A stretch of 46,482 nt of DNA from an uncultured Bacteroidota bacterium (GCA_903919075.1 CAIXGR010000035.1:1-46482), one strand, 5' to 3'; numbered from the stretch's first letter, positions 28,381-38,328 are shown. Program-made: numbers and translations. Notes: generated by a model from the letters alone, not told the origin.

Positions 28381-30717
28381 TTATAAAAATTTAAAGTTGT
28401 AAGTGATAGACGGTACCCAACGAAAAAGAGAAAGCTCAACAGCCTCATTCTTTGCCAGGTTATTAGGGTCTTGTTGGAAATTAATGGAGTAGGCATTGCG
28501 TGTGCCCAATAGATTATAAACTGACAAGTTAAGGTTATGATCCCAACGTTTATGTTTTTTTAATTGAACAGTTGCGCCTATATCAATACGGTTGTAATTA
28601 GGCATCCGGTAGCCATTACGCGAGGTATAATAGGGAACAACGGCGCTGCCAACCTGATAGCTGCCGCTTGGAAAAGTTACAGCATCGCCGGTGTAGAATA
28701 CCCATACGGCGGATACGCTCCACTTTTTAGAGATGTCGTAAATGGCTACTAATGAAACTTCGTGTGTTCTATCCTGCTTGGCATAGAAGGTAGCGTTGTT
28801 ATCGATACCGGGAAACTGCCTTTGTGTGCGGCTCCAAGTGTAGGCCGCCCAGCCGTGTATTTTCCACAAATCATATTTTATTAAGCATTCCACCCCATAA
28901 CTCCATCCATTACCAAAAGTTAATTGCGATTCGACATACCGGTTTAAAATAAGATCGGCACCGCTTACATAATCAATCTGGTTTTGCATGTATTTATAAT
29001 AGACCTCAAGCGAAGGTTGAATGGCACCGTGCTTAAAGTTTCCGAAATAACCGAGGGCAACCTGATCTGATATTTCGGGTTTTACAATTTTGCTGGTGGG
29101 CACCCATAAATCGGTGGGATTGGTTGAAGTGGCATTGCTGAGTTGATGTAAATATTGGGTGTTTCTATCATAAGATAATTTTATGGAGTTGTGCTGGTTG
29201 ATTATAAAGTTCATGGAGAGCCGCGGCTCTAAATTCCAGTAGGTAACAATGGGTTGGGCTGATTTATAAATGCTGGAATCAGTAGGGAAAGTTCCGGCAT
29301 CGGTGGTAGCGTAGTGGTTGTATGTGGTTTGTGGGCCAATGGCAGTAAATACAGATAACCGCACGCCATAAATCATTTTGAAAAAGGAAGAAATATTTTG
29401 TTCGTTAGATGCATAAATGGCGTTTTCGAAACCATATTCTTTGTTCAAATTGAGATTAACCAAGCTGTTGGTGGCAAGCGCTGTAATTTGGCCCGGAATG
29501 AAAGTGTGATAAATAACATTAAACCCAAAGTGAAGTGTGTTATTGCGGTTGGGGTAATATTGTAAATCTTCTTTAAGGCTAAAATCCTGCACGCCTGATT
29601 TGATGGTGGCTTGTGTAGTATCGGGCCCTACTTTAATTTGGTAATTATAATTATTAAAAATAAATGATGTGTTGGAGAATAACTTATCATTAAAAATGTG
29701 ATTCCAACGGGCGGTGGCAGTTATGTTCCCCCAGTTAATTCCGAATTGATTGTTGAAGCTAAATACATCGCGCCCGAAATAACCGGAAGCATAAACGCGG
29801 TCGTGATTGCCTAAGGTGTAATTGGCTTTTAAATTTACATCGTAAAAATACAGTGTGCTGCTTTTTACTGTAGGGTTGCTTGATAGCTTGGCAAATAATC
29901 CAGGATAGGCAAACCTACCGGAGGCAACAAACGAGCCCTTATTTTTTTTGATTGGCCCCTCGATAGTTAAACGGGAAGTGATAAGACCAATACCGCCTGA
30001 AACGCTATAAGTTTTATCGTTGCCATCTTTCATTCTAATATCAACTACCGATGCTAAGCGGCCTCCGTAATCGGCGGGCATGCCGCCTTTGTATAAGGTT
30101 ACATCTTTTATAGCATCGGAATTGAAGGTGCTAAAAAAGCCGAGCAAGTGGCCGGGGTTATATACCGGTGCTTCATCTAACAATACTAAGTTTTGATCGG
30201 CGCCACCGCCGCGTACGTAAAAACCGGAATTACCATCGCCGGCCGATTTTACACCGGGTAGTAATTCTAAGATTTTCATTACATCTTTTTCGCCGAGGAT
30301 AACGGGTATGTTTTCAATTTCTTTAATACTTAAAGTTTGTGCCCCCATTTGTGCCGAGGTGATATTCTGGTTGCCTTTATCGGCTTTTACAGTTACTTCT
30401 TGTAATGTTTGAACGGTTTCGTTTAAAGCGATATTAATAGTGCTATCGTGTTGTAAATGGAGAAAGAGAAATTTTTTATCATAACCCATGTATTGAACGA
30501 TTAAAGTATCGGGATTATGGGCCAGTGAAAGAGAGTAAAACCCGTAAGCATTTGAACTAACCCCATTTTGCGGGGCTGAGAGAGAGTAAACTACAGCGCC
30601 CATCATTACCTCGCCGTTTTTGGCATCTTTGATTGTTCCGCTAACTGTTGTTTTTTTTTGCCCGTAAGAAGCAAGTTGTAATAATGCTGCAATAAGCAGC
30701 AAAAAAGATCTGGGCAT
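28381..30717 (-). CDS. TonB-dependent receptor (DUF4249-associated)
   Basis: 778 residues. Signal peptide 1-19 (ALLQLASYGQ), carboxypeptidase-regulatory-like domain (about 22-108, TVSGTIKDAKNGEVMMGA), plug (about 118-228) with GFYVRGGGADQNLVLLDEAPVYNPGH and DVTLYKGGMPADYGGRLASVVD, then a beta-barrel ending SITYNFKF-Leu with an aromatic near the C-terminus. FecA-like rather than SusC-like. First gene of a two-gene operon with the DUF4249 lipoprotein. Confidence 0.93.
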   Translation of the reverse strand: MPRSFLLLIAALLQLASYGQKKTTVSGTIKDAKNGEVMMGAVVYSLSAPQNGVSSNAYGFYSLSLAHNPDTLIVQYMGYDKKFLFLHLQHDSTINIALNETVQTLQEVTVKADKGNQNITSAQMGAQTLSIKEIENIPVILGEKDVMKILELLPGVKSAGDGNSGFYVRGGGADQNLVLLDEAPVYNPGHLLGFFSTFNSDAIKDVTLYKGGMPADYGGRLASVVDIRMKDGNDKTYSVSGGIGLITSRLTIEGPIKKNKGSFVASGRFAYPGLFAKLSSNPTVKSSTLYFYDVNLKANYTLGNHDRVYASGYFGRDVFSFNNQFGINWGNITATARWNHIFNDKLFSNTSFIFNNYNYQIKVGPDTTQATIKSGVQDFSLKEDLQYYPNRNNTLHFGFNVIYHTFIPGQITALATNSLVNLNLNKEYGFENAIYASNEQNISSFFKMIYGVRLSVFTAIGPQTTYNHYATTDAGTFPTDSSIYKSAQPIVTYWNLEPRLSMNFIINQHNSIKLSYDRNTQYLHQLSNATSTNPTDLWVPTSKIVKPEISDQVALGYFGNFKHGAIQPSLEVYYKYMQNQIDYVSGADLILNRYVESQLTFGNGWSYGVECLIKYDLWKIHGWAAYTWSRTQRQFPGIDNNATFYAKQDRTHEVSLVAIYDISKKWSVSAVWVFYTGDAVTFPSGSYQVGSAVVPYYTSRNGYRMPNYNRIDIGATVQLKKHKRWDHNLNLSVYNLLGTRNAYSINFQQDPNNLAKNEAVELSLFRWVPSITYNFKFL

Positions 30718-30793
30718 GGGTAAATAAATTGTGTAGGCAAATAAACGAACTACTTTACTATTAATTGTAATAATGTGGGTGTTAAGAAAATAT

Positions 30794-30828
30794 AAACACC
30801 CCTTCCGTTTCTAAAGGGGAAACCAAGG
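30794..30828. repeat. Degenerate relative of the C-rich/TAAA/G-rich repeat
   Basis: CACCCCTT...TCTAAAGGGGAAACC, with CCCCTT/AAGGGG partial symmetry. It shares the CACCC start, CTAAAGGG core and AACC end with the copies at 20650 and 43309 but has a disturbed left arm. Confidence 0.4.
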
Positions 30829-30850
30829 CAAGAAAATGCAATATTTATAC

Positions 30851-33088
30851 TTATTCCTGCAACAGTGTTTTGAGCCTGTTGAATGCGGCAATATTGTTTG
30901 GGCGGTTAAGCGAGTTGATGATATCGTCTTTATCGCGAGAGGTGAGGTGGAAGCTCATGGCTGCTTTTTGACTGTTTTTATCGGGTGTGTATTCGAATAA
31001 AACGAAATTTAGTTTGCCGATTAGCTCTTCGTCGATATAATTCAGCTTTTGGTCAATCATAAAATCCTGCATCTTGTTCATATTATTATATATGGTGCCT
31101 AATGGGTCGGTAAAACGCGAGAGGACGGTGGTTTGTAATTGTTCTTCGGGTTCGCTTTCTTTTTCTGAATCGCGGATTTGAATGACAACTACCTGGCTGG
31201 TGTTTTTATTAATCCAATCTTTAAATGTTTGCAGAAATCTGAAAGTAGGTTCGATACCGGTGCCGTCGGAAACACCGCCGTCCATAATATAAGTTGGCGG
31301 CGTGGTTGGCAAAACAGGATTGGGAAGAATGAACGGGAATGTTGCATCCATGCGCATGGCAGAAGTAACCAAGAGCCCATCTCCATTTTGTTTATCGAAG
31401 AAGCGGCAAAAATCAATACCATCAATAGCAAACTGGTTTAGCTCGGCATTTTTACCAAAGGGACGCATTAAAAATGCCACCGGTTGCGGCGAAATATAAA
31501 AGCGGCGAGAATCGTTCATTACGGTAGTGTAATAAATAAGAAGCGGCACTTTTGCTTTAAACTCGGCATCCTTATAATCCTTCAAAGTTTTATTAAATCT
31601 GAAGCCGGTGTTTTTGCAATAGAATTTTTCGAAAATATAGCCGCGGTCTTTATTGTATTGGTAAGGGCCAACATTAAATTTGTGAAAAGGCACCAGCACA
31701 TCGTTACTTAAAATTGAAATGGCGAGCGGGTTCAAAACATCTTTGGCTACGTTATAAGCATATTGCCTGTCGCGGATATTAATTGGGAAGCCATCTTTTT
31801 TCTGAAGGAAAAGTTCGCGCAGGTAAGTGGTGCCGAACATGCCACCGGATGCACCGGATATAAGAAATGTTTTATCGAGCAGGTTTCCTTTAGCAATGCT
31901 ATCACAGTTTTGCAATACGGCCATTGAGAACATACCTGCACGCAAACCACCACCGCTTACATTAATAAAACACAGCACCGGTTTTTTATCGGGAAAAGCC
32001 GGATTGATGTTTTTGGCTTTCCAGTTTTCTAAAATCTGTAAAAAATATTTTTCGTCGCTTTCAATAATTGAATCGCTTGAGATGGCTCTGAATTTTTCGA
32101 GGTTGTAGCTTGCCTTTTCGGCGGTGTAATTCAATCCATAAACGCGGCTTTGCAGGCCGAAGAGGTTATACTTGGTAAGCTGGTTGGCAACAATTAAAAA
32201 CACTATGATTGCAGCCGCGCCCCAGCCACCGGTCCAGTATAAAAACATACCGAAGAGCGACATGAGCACACACATAAATACAAAGGCGCTTGCAGCAATG
32301 GGAAACTGGAAATAAGGATTCTCGATAAAAAAGCCAACGGCAATAATTAATGCAAACGAAAAGATAAAGGCCATAAACGCGTTCCAGTGGTGGCGTTTAA
32401 AAACCATTTGGTGTAATTTGGGGTCGTAGTGTTCAACCTGGCGACTGTGGCGTATAGTAAGTTTTGTAGTTAGATAGTAATCAACGCGGTTGAAATTCAT
32501 AAATTCGAGTGTATCATTAAACTGAACTTTTCTAACCGATTTTTTCTTTCTTATTTTTTCTTTATTCTCTTCAATAACACTACCTACATTTTTATTGGTA
32601 AGGCTGAAATATGTAGCGGTAACTAATATTACGAAAGTAGCGCCTGCAACAAAACCCAACAGGTCGAAAAGAAGGGAGGAGATACTGAGAAATTCGTTTT
32701 GGGTTTGAAAAATAATGAGGGCAGTAAAGTATGCAATAACGAAGGCGAGAGGAATTATAAAATTATTAACGAAGAACATGCCCATAGGAAATTGCAAGCT
32801 TGCCATAAATGGGAACCGGTGGCTGTGAAGTATATACATAACAATGTTCCAGGTTACGTACATGGCGCCAAAGCCTATACCAACTAATACAAAACTTAAA
32901 TAATCTACCCGGCCTAAATATTCAGGATCAAGAAAAACAGCTGGAGTGCCCACTGCGGTGCCAAACTTACCTACAATGATAGCGCCGAGAAAAACCCAGA
33001 AGAAAAGCAGAAACTGATGCCGCTTAAACGACAGGATAAGCAACTGCACTGGGAAAGAGAAATAAATTTCTTTTATGATACTAAACAT
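30851..33088 (-). CDS. Membrane-anchored patatin-like phospholipase
   Basis: 745 residues from the ATG at 33088. The first ~330 residues carry about seven or eight hydrophobic segments (around 15-40, 60-85, 105-130, 140-165, 240-262, 268-315). The C-terminal half is a patatin lipase: oxyanion loop GGGLRAG (379-385), nucleophile elbow GASGG with Ser414, and catalytic Asp603 in MDGGVSDGTG. Patatins form a Ser-Asp dyad that hydrolyses acyl lipids. A TTG 15 codons upstream is less likely, because a TATATTTG box (33106-33099) lies between. The fusion of a polytopic domain to a patatin suggests action on lipids at the membrane; the substrate is unknown. Confidence 0.85.
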   Translation of the reverse strand: MFSIIKEIYFSFPVQLLILSFKRHQFLLFFWVFLGAIIVGKFGTAVGTPAVFLDPEYLGRVDYLSFVLVGIGFGAMYVTWNIVMYILHSHRFPFMASLQFPMGMFFVNNFIIPLAFVIAYFTALIIFQTQNEFLSISSLLFDLLGFVAGATFVILVTATYFSLTNKNVGSVIEENKEKIRKKKSVRKVQFNDTLEFMNFNRVDYYLTTKLTIRHSRQVEHYDPKLHQMVFKRHHWNAFMAFIFSFALIIAVGFFIENPYFQFPIAASAFVFMCVLMSLFGMFLYWTGGWGAAAIIVFLIVANQLTKYNLFGLQSRVYGLNYTAEKASYNLEKFRAISSDSIIESDEKYFLQILENWKAKNINPAFPDKKPVLCFINVSGGGLRAGMFSMAVLQNCDSIAKGNLLDKTFLISGASGGMFGTTYLRELFLQKKDGFPINIRDRQYAYNVAKDVLNPLAISILSNDVLVPFHKFNVGPYQYNKDRGYIFEKFYCKNTGFRFNKTLKDYKDAEFKAKVPLLIYYTTVMNDSRRFYISPQPVAFLMRPFGKNAELNQFAIDGIDFCRFFDKQNGDGLLVTSAMRMDATFPFILPNPVLPTTPPTYIMDGGVSDGTGIEPTFRFLQTFKDWINKNTSQVVVIQIRDSEKESEPEEQLQTTVLSRFTDPLGTIYNNMNKMQDFMIDQKLNYIDEELIGKLNFVLFEYTPDKNSQKAAMSFHLTSRDKDDIINSLNRPNNIAAFNRLKTLLQE

Positions 33089-33098
33089 GGTGGCACGA

Positions 33099-33106
33099 CA
33101 AATATA
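33099..33106 (-). promoter_or_regulatory. -7-like box just upstream of the patatin gene
   Basis: On the minus strand TATATTTG, a perfect TAnnTTTG, ending 10 bases before the ATG at 33088. If functional the transcript would be nearly leaderless. Confidence 0.4.
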
Positions 33107-33189
33107 TGCTGCAATAAAGGTAAAATAAGGCAAAGCCTCTTATCACCATTTAACGTTACCTGCCTGTATTTGTTTACTGCAGCATACAT

Positions 33190-34686
33190 TTATTGCTGCT
33201 GCCTTTCGATGGCTCCTATATCGTAAGGATGAGTAGAACTATCCAGAAGTAGTAAAATTGGACGGCCGTTATCCCAAATATCTTTAGCTAGGCCTGTGGG
33301 GGCATAATCAATTAGAGGCGACAAAACATTAACTGTATCGCTGGGTGTGAAATCGTTTTGTTGTGGGTTTTTAAACAGAGGATTTTGATTGAAAAGGTTG
33401 TGATTGTTGGTTGCAAATAATGCTAATGTGTCGGATGGGGTTTGCAATAAGCAATTAATGAAGGAGTCATTAAAGGCATAAGATGTGTTAGTAGCCCGGT
33501 TAAATGAAATCTCGTTGAGAAGATTGCCATAAATAACGCAATTAGTAAATGAAGCATTTAACGGCGCTGGATATTGAGTGAAGTTGCCATCGGCGGCAAA
33601 ATTGCTTAATAGCAAAGTAGGTTGCTGGTGTGAAATTGCAAAAGAACCTGTGTTGTACATGGTGCACTGGGTAAAATTATAGGTGCCGCCCAACCCTAAT
33701 TTAATAAGGTCATCTCCGCTGGCGTAAAACAGTGAGTTGTTGGCAGTAATGCGCGCATTAAAACCATACACGGCGTTGAATTGACTGTTTTTTATGATGG
33801 TGTTATTTATAGTGACCATTGGGCCAATGGTGCCGCTGTAATCGGAAAGATTGCTGGTTAGGCCGGCACCGGCATAAATGCCGTATGAAGATTCGTTGAT
33901 TACACAATGACTGAAACTACCCGATGGGGTGCAGCCGCCATTGCGAAGAAACACAATGCCAAACCACTGACCCGGTAAGTCATCATAATAAGACTCAAGC
34001 CGCACGCCGCGGAATACAATGGAATCGTGCCAATCGGAAGCCTCGGCTTTTAAGGAGCCTTCAACAAATATGGCGGAGTTATTGGCGAGGAATATTTGGC
34101 AACCGGGATTGATAGTAAGCGTTGCGCCACAATTAACCAATACGCCGGGTATAGAGTCGCGGCCGATGATTACGTGAGGTTTATCGTTTTGCCATTGCGT
34201 ATCATGTTTTATTATTTGTGCGTAATGGAAATATGCATTTTGGCCGAAGGCTTGCAATACAACTTTTTGTGTGTGGCTGCCTACGGTGAAGTTTACATTA
34301 TCGATAATAACAAATGGCGCATTTAGGCTGTTGGGGTTTACTGTAACCTCAACAAAAACATAAATAGAATCTTTGGCGGGGATTTGGACGTTTTTTAAAA
34401 TACCGGTTGAGCTGGTATCTGGAATTCCATCAACATTAATGCGAAACTGCGTGCCAGGTAAATGCATTAATTGAATGACATCAATTTTTACAGGGTTTTT
34501 GCTACGGTTGTATATTTTAAAATATTGGGTGGTTGAGCCGAGGGTGGTGAAAACGGTATCGAAAGTAAGTGTATCGTTACTGAATGCCAATGGGGCTGTG
34601 CTGAATTGATCTTTTTTGCAATTGCTGAAAAATAAAAGCGCCACCGGTATGCTTAACACTAAAAGAAACCTGAATTTTTTCGCCAC
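33190..34686 (-). CDS. Right-handed beta-helix lipoprotein
   Basis: 498 residues starting at GTG. A lipoprotein signal with lipobox FFSNC (Cys23) is followed by KKDQ. An Ig-like/choice-of-anchor type N-terminal part (about 30-150, TLTFDTVFTTLGSTTQYFKIYN) leads to a Cys-, Asn- and Thr-rich parallel beta-helix (about 175-450) with repeated turns such as FTNCVIYGN and FINCLL, ending HPYDIGAIERQQQ, typical of choice-of-anchor Q proteins. Outer-membrane or surface location is inferred. The role is unknown, since carbohydrate-active catalytic residues cannot be assigned. It lies just upstream of the patatin gene on the same strand. Confidence 0.82.
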   Translation of the reverse strand: MAKKFRFLLVLSIPVALLFFSNCKKDQFSTAPLAFSNDTLTFDTVFTTLGSTTQYFKIYNRSKNPVKIDVIQLMHLPGTQFRINVDGIPDTSSTGILKNVQIPAKDSIYVFVEVTVNPNSLNAPFVIIDNVNFTVGSHTQKVVLQAFGQNAYFHYAQIIKHDTQWQNDKPHVIIGRDSIPGVLVNCGATLTINPGCQIFLANNSAIFVEGSLKAEASDWHDSIVFRGVRLESYYDDLPGQWFGIVFLRNGGCTPSGSFSHCVINESSYGIYAGAGLTSNLSDYSGTIGPMVTINNTIIKNSQFNAVYGFNARITANNSLFYASGDDLIKLGLGGTYNFTQCTMYNTGSFAISHQQPTLLLSNFAADGNFTQYPAPLNASFTNCVIYGNLLNEISFNRATNTSYAFNDSFINCLLQTPSDTLALFATNNHNLFNQNPLFKNPQQNDFTPSDTVNVLSPLIDYAPTGLAKDIWDNGRPILLLLDSSTHPYDIGAIERQQQ

Positions 34687-34773
34687 GTATTTTCTAAAAT
34701 TTATATTGGTAATTGTTTGTTATAGCCGCCTATTAACGACGGGTGAAAATAAAAATTGTACGGTAAAACCTGT

Positions 34774-36147
34774 TTAGCCAAACAACTCTTCCATTAACTG
34801 TTGCACCCTGCTTATGGTAACTACTTCAATATTCAATTTTTTTGTATCAATTTTCTGATTGAATTTTGAGATGAATATTTTTTCGAAACCTAATTTATCG
34901 GCTTCCGAAATTCGTTGATCTATGCGGCTTACGGCGCGTACTTCGCCACTAAGGCCTACCTCGGCAGAAAAAGCAATTTTTGATGGCACGGGCATATCGT
35001 TATAAGACGAAGTAAGGGCTGATATTACTGCTAAATCTATGGCTGGGTCCTCAACCCGCAGGCCACCGGCAATATTTAAAAAAACATCTTTGGTGCCGAA
35101 ACGGAAACCGGCGCGTTTTTCTAACACTGCTAAAAGCATATTCATTCTTCGCACATCGAAACCGGTTGATGAACGCTGCGGTGTGCCGTAGAATGCCGGT
35201 GTAACGAGGGCCTGTGTTTCAATTAAAAATGGGCGCATGCCTTCCATCATGCATGCAATGGCAATGCCGCTTAAATCATCTTCGCGTTGGGTTAAAAGAA
35301 TTTCGGAAGGGTTGAGTACCGGGCGAAGGCCATCGCCCAGCATTTCGTAAATACCAATTTCGGAAGTTGAGCCGAACCGGTTTTTAGTGGTGCGTAAAAT
35401 CCGGTAGGTGTAATTTCGGTCGCCTTCAAATTGAAGTACGGTATCTACAATATGTTCCAATACTTTGGGGCCGGCAATCATTCCATCTTTAGTAATGTGG
35501 CCTATTAAAAATATGGGAATGGAAGTTTCTTTCGAATAGCGTTGTAGCTCGGCCGTGCATTCGCGCACTTGTGAAACGCTACCGGCGGGAGATTCGACAT
35601 AAACGGTGTTGAGCGTTTGTATAGAATCAATAATAATTACATCGGGCGCAAGCGCTTCGGTTTGTTTAAAAATTTGTTGGATGTTGGTTTCGGTAAGTAT
35701 AAAACACTGTTCGTTTTTAATTCCAATTCTTTCGGCACGTAGTTTTATTTGTTGGTCGCTTTCTTCACCGGTTACGTAAAGCACTTTAACACCTTTTAGT
35801 TGTAACGCTAATTGCAACATGAGGGTTGATTTGCCGATGCCCGGTTCGCCACCAATTAATACCAGCGAGCCGGGAACAATGCCGCCACCCAATACGCGGT
35901 TCAGTTCGGTGTCCAGTGTATCTAATCGACGCATTTCGATGTCGTGAACATCTTTTACCGGTATGGGTTTGTTCTCTTCATTTTTTTTGGCTGAGGGGTT
36001 ACGCTTTTCTTTCAGCTTCTCTACGTCCTTATCAATTACTTCTTCAACATAGGTGTTCCATTCGCCGCAAACGGGGCATTTGCCAATCCATTTGGGAGAT
36101 TGGTTGCCACAGTTTTGACAGAAATAGATGGATTTGGTTTTAGCCAC
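34774..36147 (-). CDS. radA: DNA repair protein RadA
   Basis: A RecA-like ATPase that drives branch migration in recombination. The 457 residues comprise: an N-terminal zinc finger (Cys10, Cys13, Cys24, Cys27), Walker A GGEPGIGKST (99-108), the RadA-specific KNRFG motif (TTKNRFGSTSEIGIYEM), and a C-terminal Lon-like domain (AIDLAVISALTSS, VGLSGEVRAVSRIDQRI). The start is GTG, with MAKTKSIYFCQNCG matching the family N-terminus. TAACTTGC lies four bases upstream of the start. Confidence 0.96.
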   Translation of the reverse strand: MAKTKSIYFCQNCGNQSPKWIGKCPVCGEWNTYVEEVIDKDVEKLKEKRNPSAKKNEENKPIPVKDVHDIEMRRLDTLDTELNRVLGGGIVPGSLVLIGGEPGIGKSTLMLQLALQLKGVKVLYVTGEESDQQIKLRAERIGIKNEQCFILTETNIQQIFKQTEALAPDVIIIDSIQTLNTVYVESPAGSVSQVRECTAELQRYSKETSIPIFLIGHITKDGMIAGPKVLEHIVDTVLQFEGDRNYTYRILRTTKNRFGSTSEIGIYEMLGDGLRPVLNPSEILLTQREDDLSGIAIACMMEGMRPFLIETQALVTPAFYGTPQRSSTGFDVRRMNMLLAVLEKRAGFRFGTKDVFLNIAGGLRVEDPAIDLAVISALTSSYNDMPVPSKIAFSAEVGLSGEVRAVSRIDQRISEADKLGFEKIFISKFNQKIDTKKLNIEVVTISRVQQLMEELFG

Positions 36148-36357
36148 GGCGCAAGTTAGAAAAACGGGGAATAAATACTATTCTGAATAAAGCGCCTATT
36201 TTCTATAAAAACATACAAATAGTTGATTTGTAAAGGCATAGATGGCTCATTTAAGAAATACTATCTGTGCAGAAAAACATACTTCCACAAAATGAAGTGC
36301 GTAGAGGGTGTTTCATGCTAGCTGTGGATAGATACTTTCGCTTTTAAATAAAACAAT

Positions 36358-37335
36358 ATGAGAAAGAATATTTTTCTGTTTGCCGGTATTGCTGTTTTGC
36401 TTTCGCTTTCATCGTGCCTGGTTACTAAAAAGAAATTTGATGAGCAGGTTGCTTTGGCAAATAAATACTTAGCTGAGAAAAATGATTGCGGTGATAAATT
36501 GACGCAGGCGAACGGAACGATTGATGATTTGAACCACCAGATAGCAGGCTTGAACGACCAGATACAAAAGCTGAAAGACAGCAATGCTTCGTTGCAAGAT
36601 AAAAACCAAAAACTGAATGATATAAAAGAACAGCTGGAAGCCACATGTGAAAATGTAAGGAAGAAGCTTGACGAAATAAGCCATTCATCGGCAGCGGAAA
36701 AGAATAAACTGATGCAGGACTTAGCCCAAAAGGAGCAAGAGTTGATGGCAAAAGGAGAGGAGTTAAATAAATTGAGCCAGGCTTTGAAAGAGCGCGAGGC
36801 TAAGGTAAGTGAATTGCAAAGTTTGATAGCGCGTAAAGATTCGGCGGTGCAGGCATTGAAGAAAAAAATGCTGGATGCGCTTACTGAATTTGGCTCAGGA
36901 GATTTAACGGTGTATGAAAAAGATGGAAAGGTTTATGTAGCATTAAGTGATAAGTTACTATTTGCCAGTGGTAGTTACTCCGTAGAGGCACGCGGTAAAG
37001 AAGCTTTGAAGAAAATTGCTGAGGTGCTTATTAAGAACCCTGACATTTCGATAATGGTTGAAGGGCATACTGATAACAAGGCCTATATATCATCAACTAC
37101 CGGGCCTATTAATAGCAACTGGGATTTGAGTGTGATGCGTGCATCGAGCGTTACTAAAATATTGGTAGATGTGAACCATGTTGAAGGCAAGCGCATAACC
37201 CCAGCGGGCCGCAGCGATTTTTCGCCGGTTGAAAGTAATGATACGCCGGAAGGCAGAGGTAAAAACCGCAGAATTGATATTGTGCTAACACCGGATATGA
37301 AAGAGATATTTAATATCCTGAACTCGGCACAGTAG
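36358..37335 (+). CDS. OmpA-family peptidoglycan-binding lipoprotein
   Basis: 325 residues. A lipoprotein signal with lipobox LSSC (Cys20) is followed by a long coiled coil (about 25-180, many heptads such as LNHQIAGLNDQIQKLKDS and LKEREAKVSELQSL). The OmpA-like domain follows (about 190-318): LLFASGSYSVEARGKEAL, MVEGHTDN, NWDLSVMRASSV and GKNRRIDIVL, including the Asp and Arg residues that bind diaminopimelate. It probably links the outer membrane to peptidoglycan. TACTTTCG at 36333-36340 is a degenerate -7 candidate. Confidence 0.92.
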   Translation: MRKNIFLFAGIAVLLSLSSCLVTKKKFDEQVALANKYLAEKNDCGDKLTQANGTIDDLNHQIAGLNDQIQKLKDSNASLQDKNQKLNDIKEQLEATCENVRKKLDEISHSSAAEKNKLMQDLAQKEQELMAKGEELNKLSQALKEREAKVSELQSLIARKDSAVQALKKKMLDALTEFGSGDLTVYEKDGKVYVALSDKLLFASGSYSVEARGKEALKKIAEVLIKNPDISIMVEGHTDNKAYISSTTGPINSNWDLSVMRASSVTKILVDVNHVEGKRITPAGRSDFSPVESNDTPEGRGKNRRIDIVLTPDMKEIFNILNSAQ

Positions 37336-37340
37336 GTAGT

Positions 37341-37375
37341 GGTGAACGGTGAACGGTGAATAGTGAATGTTGAAT
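37341..37375. repeat. Tandem heptamer repeat (5 units)
   Basis: Five consecutive 7-base units: GGTGAAC, GGTGAAC, GGTGAAT, AGTGAAT, GTTGAAT. Intergenic, right after the OmpA gene. Same 7-base periodicity as tracts at 44216-44246 and 45118-45145. Confidence 0.75.
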
Positions 37376-37416
37376 AGGCTGGGTGCTATTTTTGGACTGT
37401 GAACTATGATTTAATT

Positions 37417-38091
37417 TTAGGTTCTTGAATTCGCTAATAAGTTTTTCTTTTTCAATACTTCTCTAATATCGACAAATAGTTTTGTCATATCATCATTTAT
37501 AAAAGAGTTTAGATTGTTGAGGTCGCGGCTTGATTCGTGTTGGGTGGCGAGCGTTACAAATTTATCGGTAGCATCGAAAGGTTTGCCGCCTTGCCAGCTG
37601 TAAATAAGCTGCGGGGTATAAGTGCGGCGGTTATAATGGTGATATTTAATTTGGCTAATAGTTGCAATAAGCTCGTGATCCTTTATTTGGAAGACTGCAT
37701 AGTACTCGATGTAAAGCAAGTTGATACAAGAGCCGAAGCCGCCGTAATATTTTGTAAGCCCCCGCACCACAATTTTTTTCGATTCAGGGTCGAGCGATTG
37801 TAGTGGTTGCGAGTTATCGAAAGCGGTTTCTACTTCTATTTTATTTCTTGAGGAATTTCCTTTTTGCTGAACATCTGTATTCTGCCGGGTAAACTCGGTG
37901 GGACTTTGTTTGAACCAGTCGCCCACTATGGCGTATGCATCTGCTTCGGTAAAATCGGCTTTTAGTCTAAAGGTTTGTTTGTAAACCACGTCGCCAGCTA
38001 CCGGGTCAATTGTAACATTGGTAGCGGCAAATATTGCTGCAAAGTTTATAAATAAACAGCCAGCTGAGATGGTGTTTTTTAAGATTCCCAT
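37417..38091 (-). CDS. Secreted DUF4468-like protein
   Basis: 224 residues from the ATG at 38091, which leaves a clean signal peptide (MGILKNTISAGCLFINFAAIFA). An ATG 25 codons further upstream (38166) would bury it. The mature part begins VTIDPVAGDVVYKQTF and continues FTEADAYAIVGDWFKQ, the layout of DUF4468 proteins with a TBP-like fold common in Bacteroidota. Function unknown. The assignment rests on pattern recognition only. Confidence 0.68.
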   Translation of the reverse strand: MGILKNTISAGCLFINFAAIFAATNVTIDPVAGDVVYKQTFRLKADFTEADAYAIVGDWFKQSPTEFTRQNTDVQQKGNSSRNKIEVETAFDNSQPLQSLDPESKKIVVRGLTKYYGGFGSCINLLYIEYYAVFQIKDHELIATISQIKYHHYNRRTYTPQLIYSWQGGKPFDATDKFVTLATQHESSRDLNNLNSFINDDMTKLFVDIREVLKKKNLLANSRT

Positions 38092-38264
38092 AAATGTGTC
38101 CGTGTTATAAATAACATTACGAGGACACTTATGGGTAGTTACAACAAGCCGGGTGACATGAATCATTAAGCCGGTATAACTAGTTCATTTTCAAGCAAGG
38201 GTATTTTTAACCATTGCGATTGTATGTTACAAAGGAATGTTTTAAGGATAAGGGTATAAAATAA

Positions 38265-38308
38265 AAAAAGTAGTTTCCAGGCCTTCTTAGCCGCGGAAAC
38301 TACTTTTT
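38265..38308 (-). terminator. Terminator of the YD-type lipoprotein gene
   Basis: A 14-bp perfect stem (38265-38278 with 38295-38308) and a 16-base loop. The A run on the + strand becomes the U tract of the minus-strand transcript, 21 bases after the stop at 38329. Confidence 0.88.
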
Positions 38309-38328
38309 ATTGTGCCTATTAGAAAGGC

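Noticed and set aside
36318-36751. Overlapping frames of 71-108 codons opposite the OmpA coiled-coil region
   Set aside because: They mirror the biased codons of the coiled coil and have no independent support.
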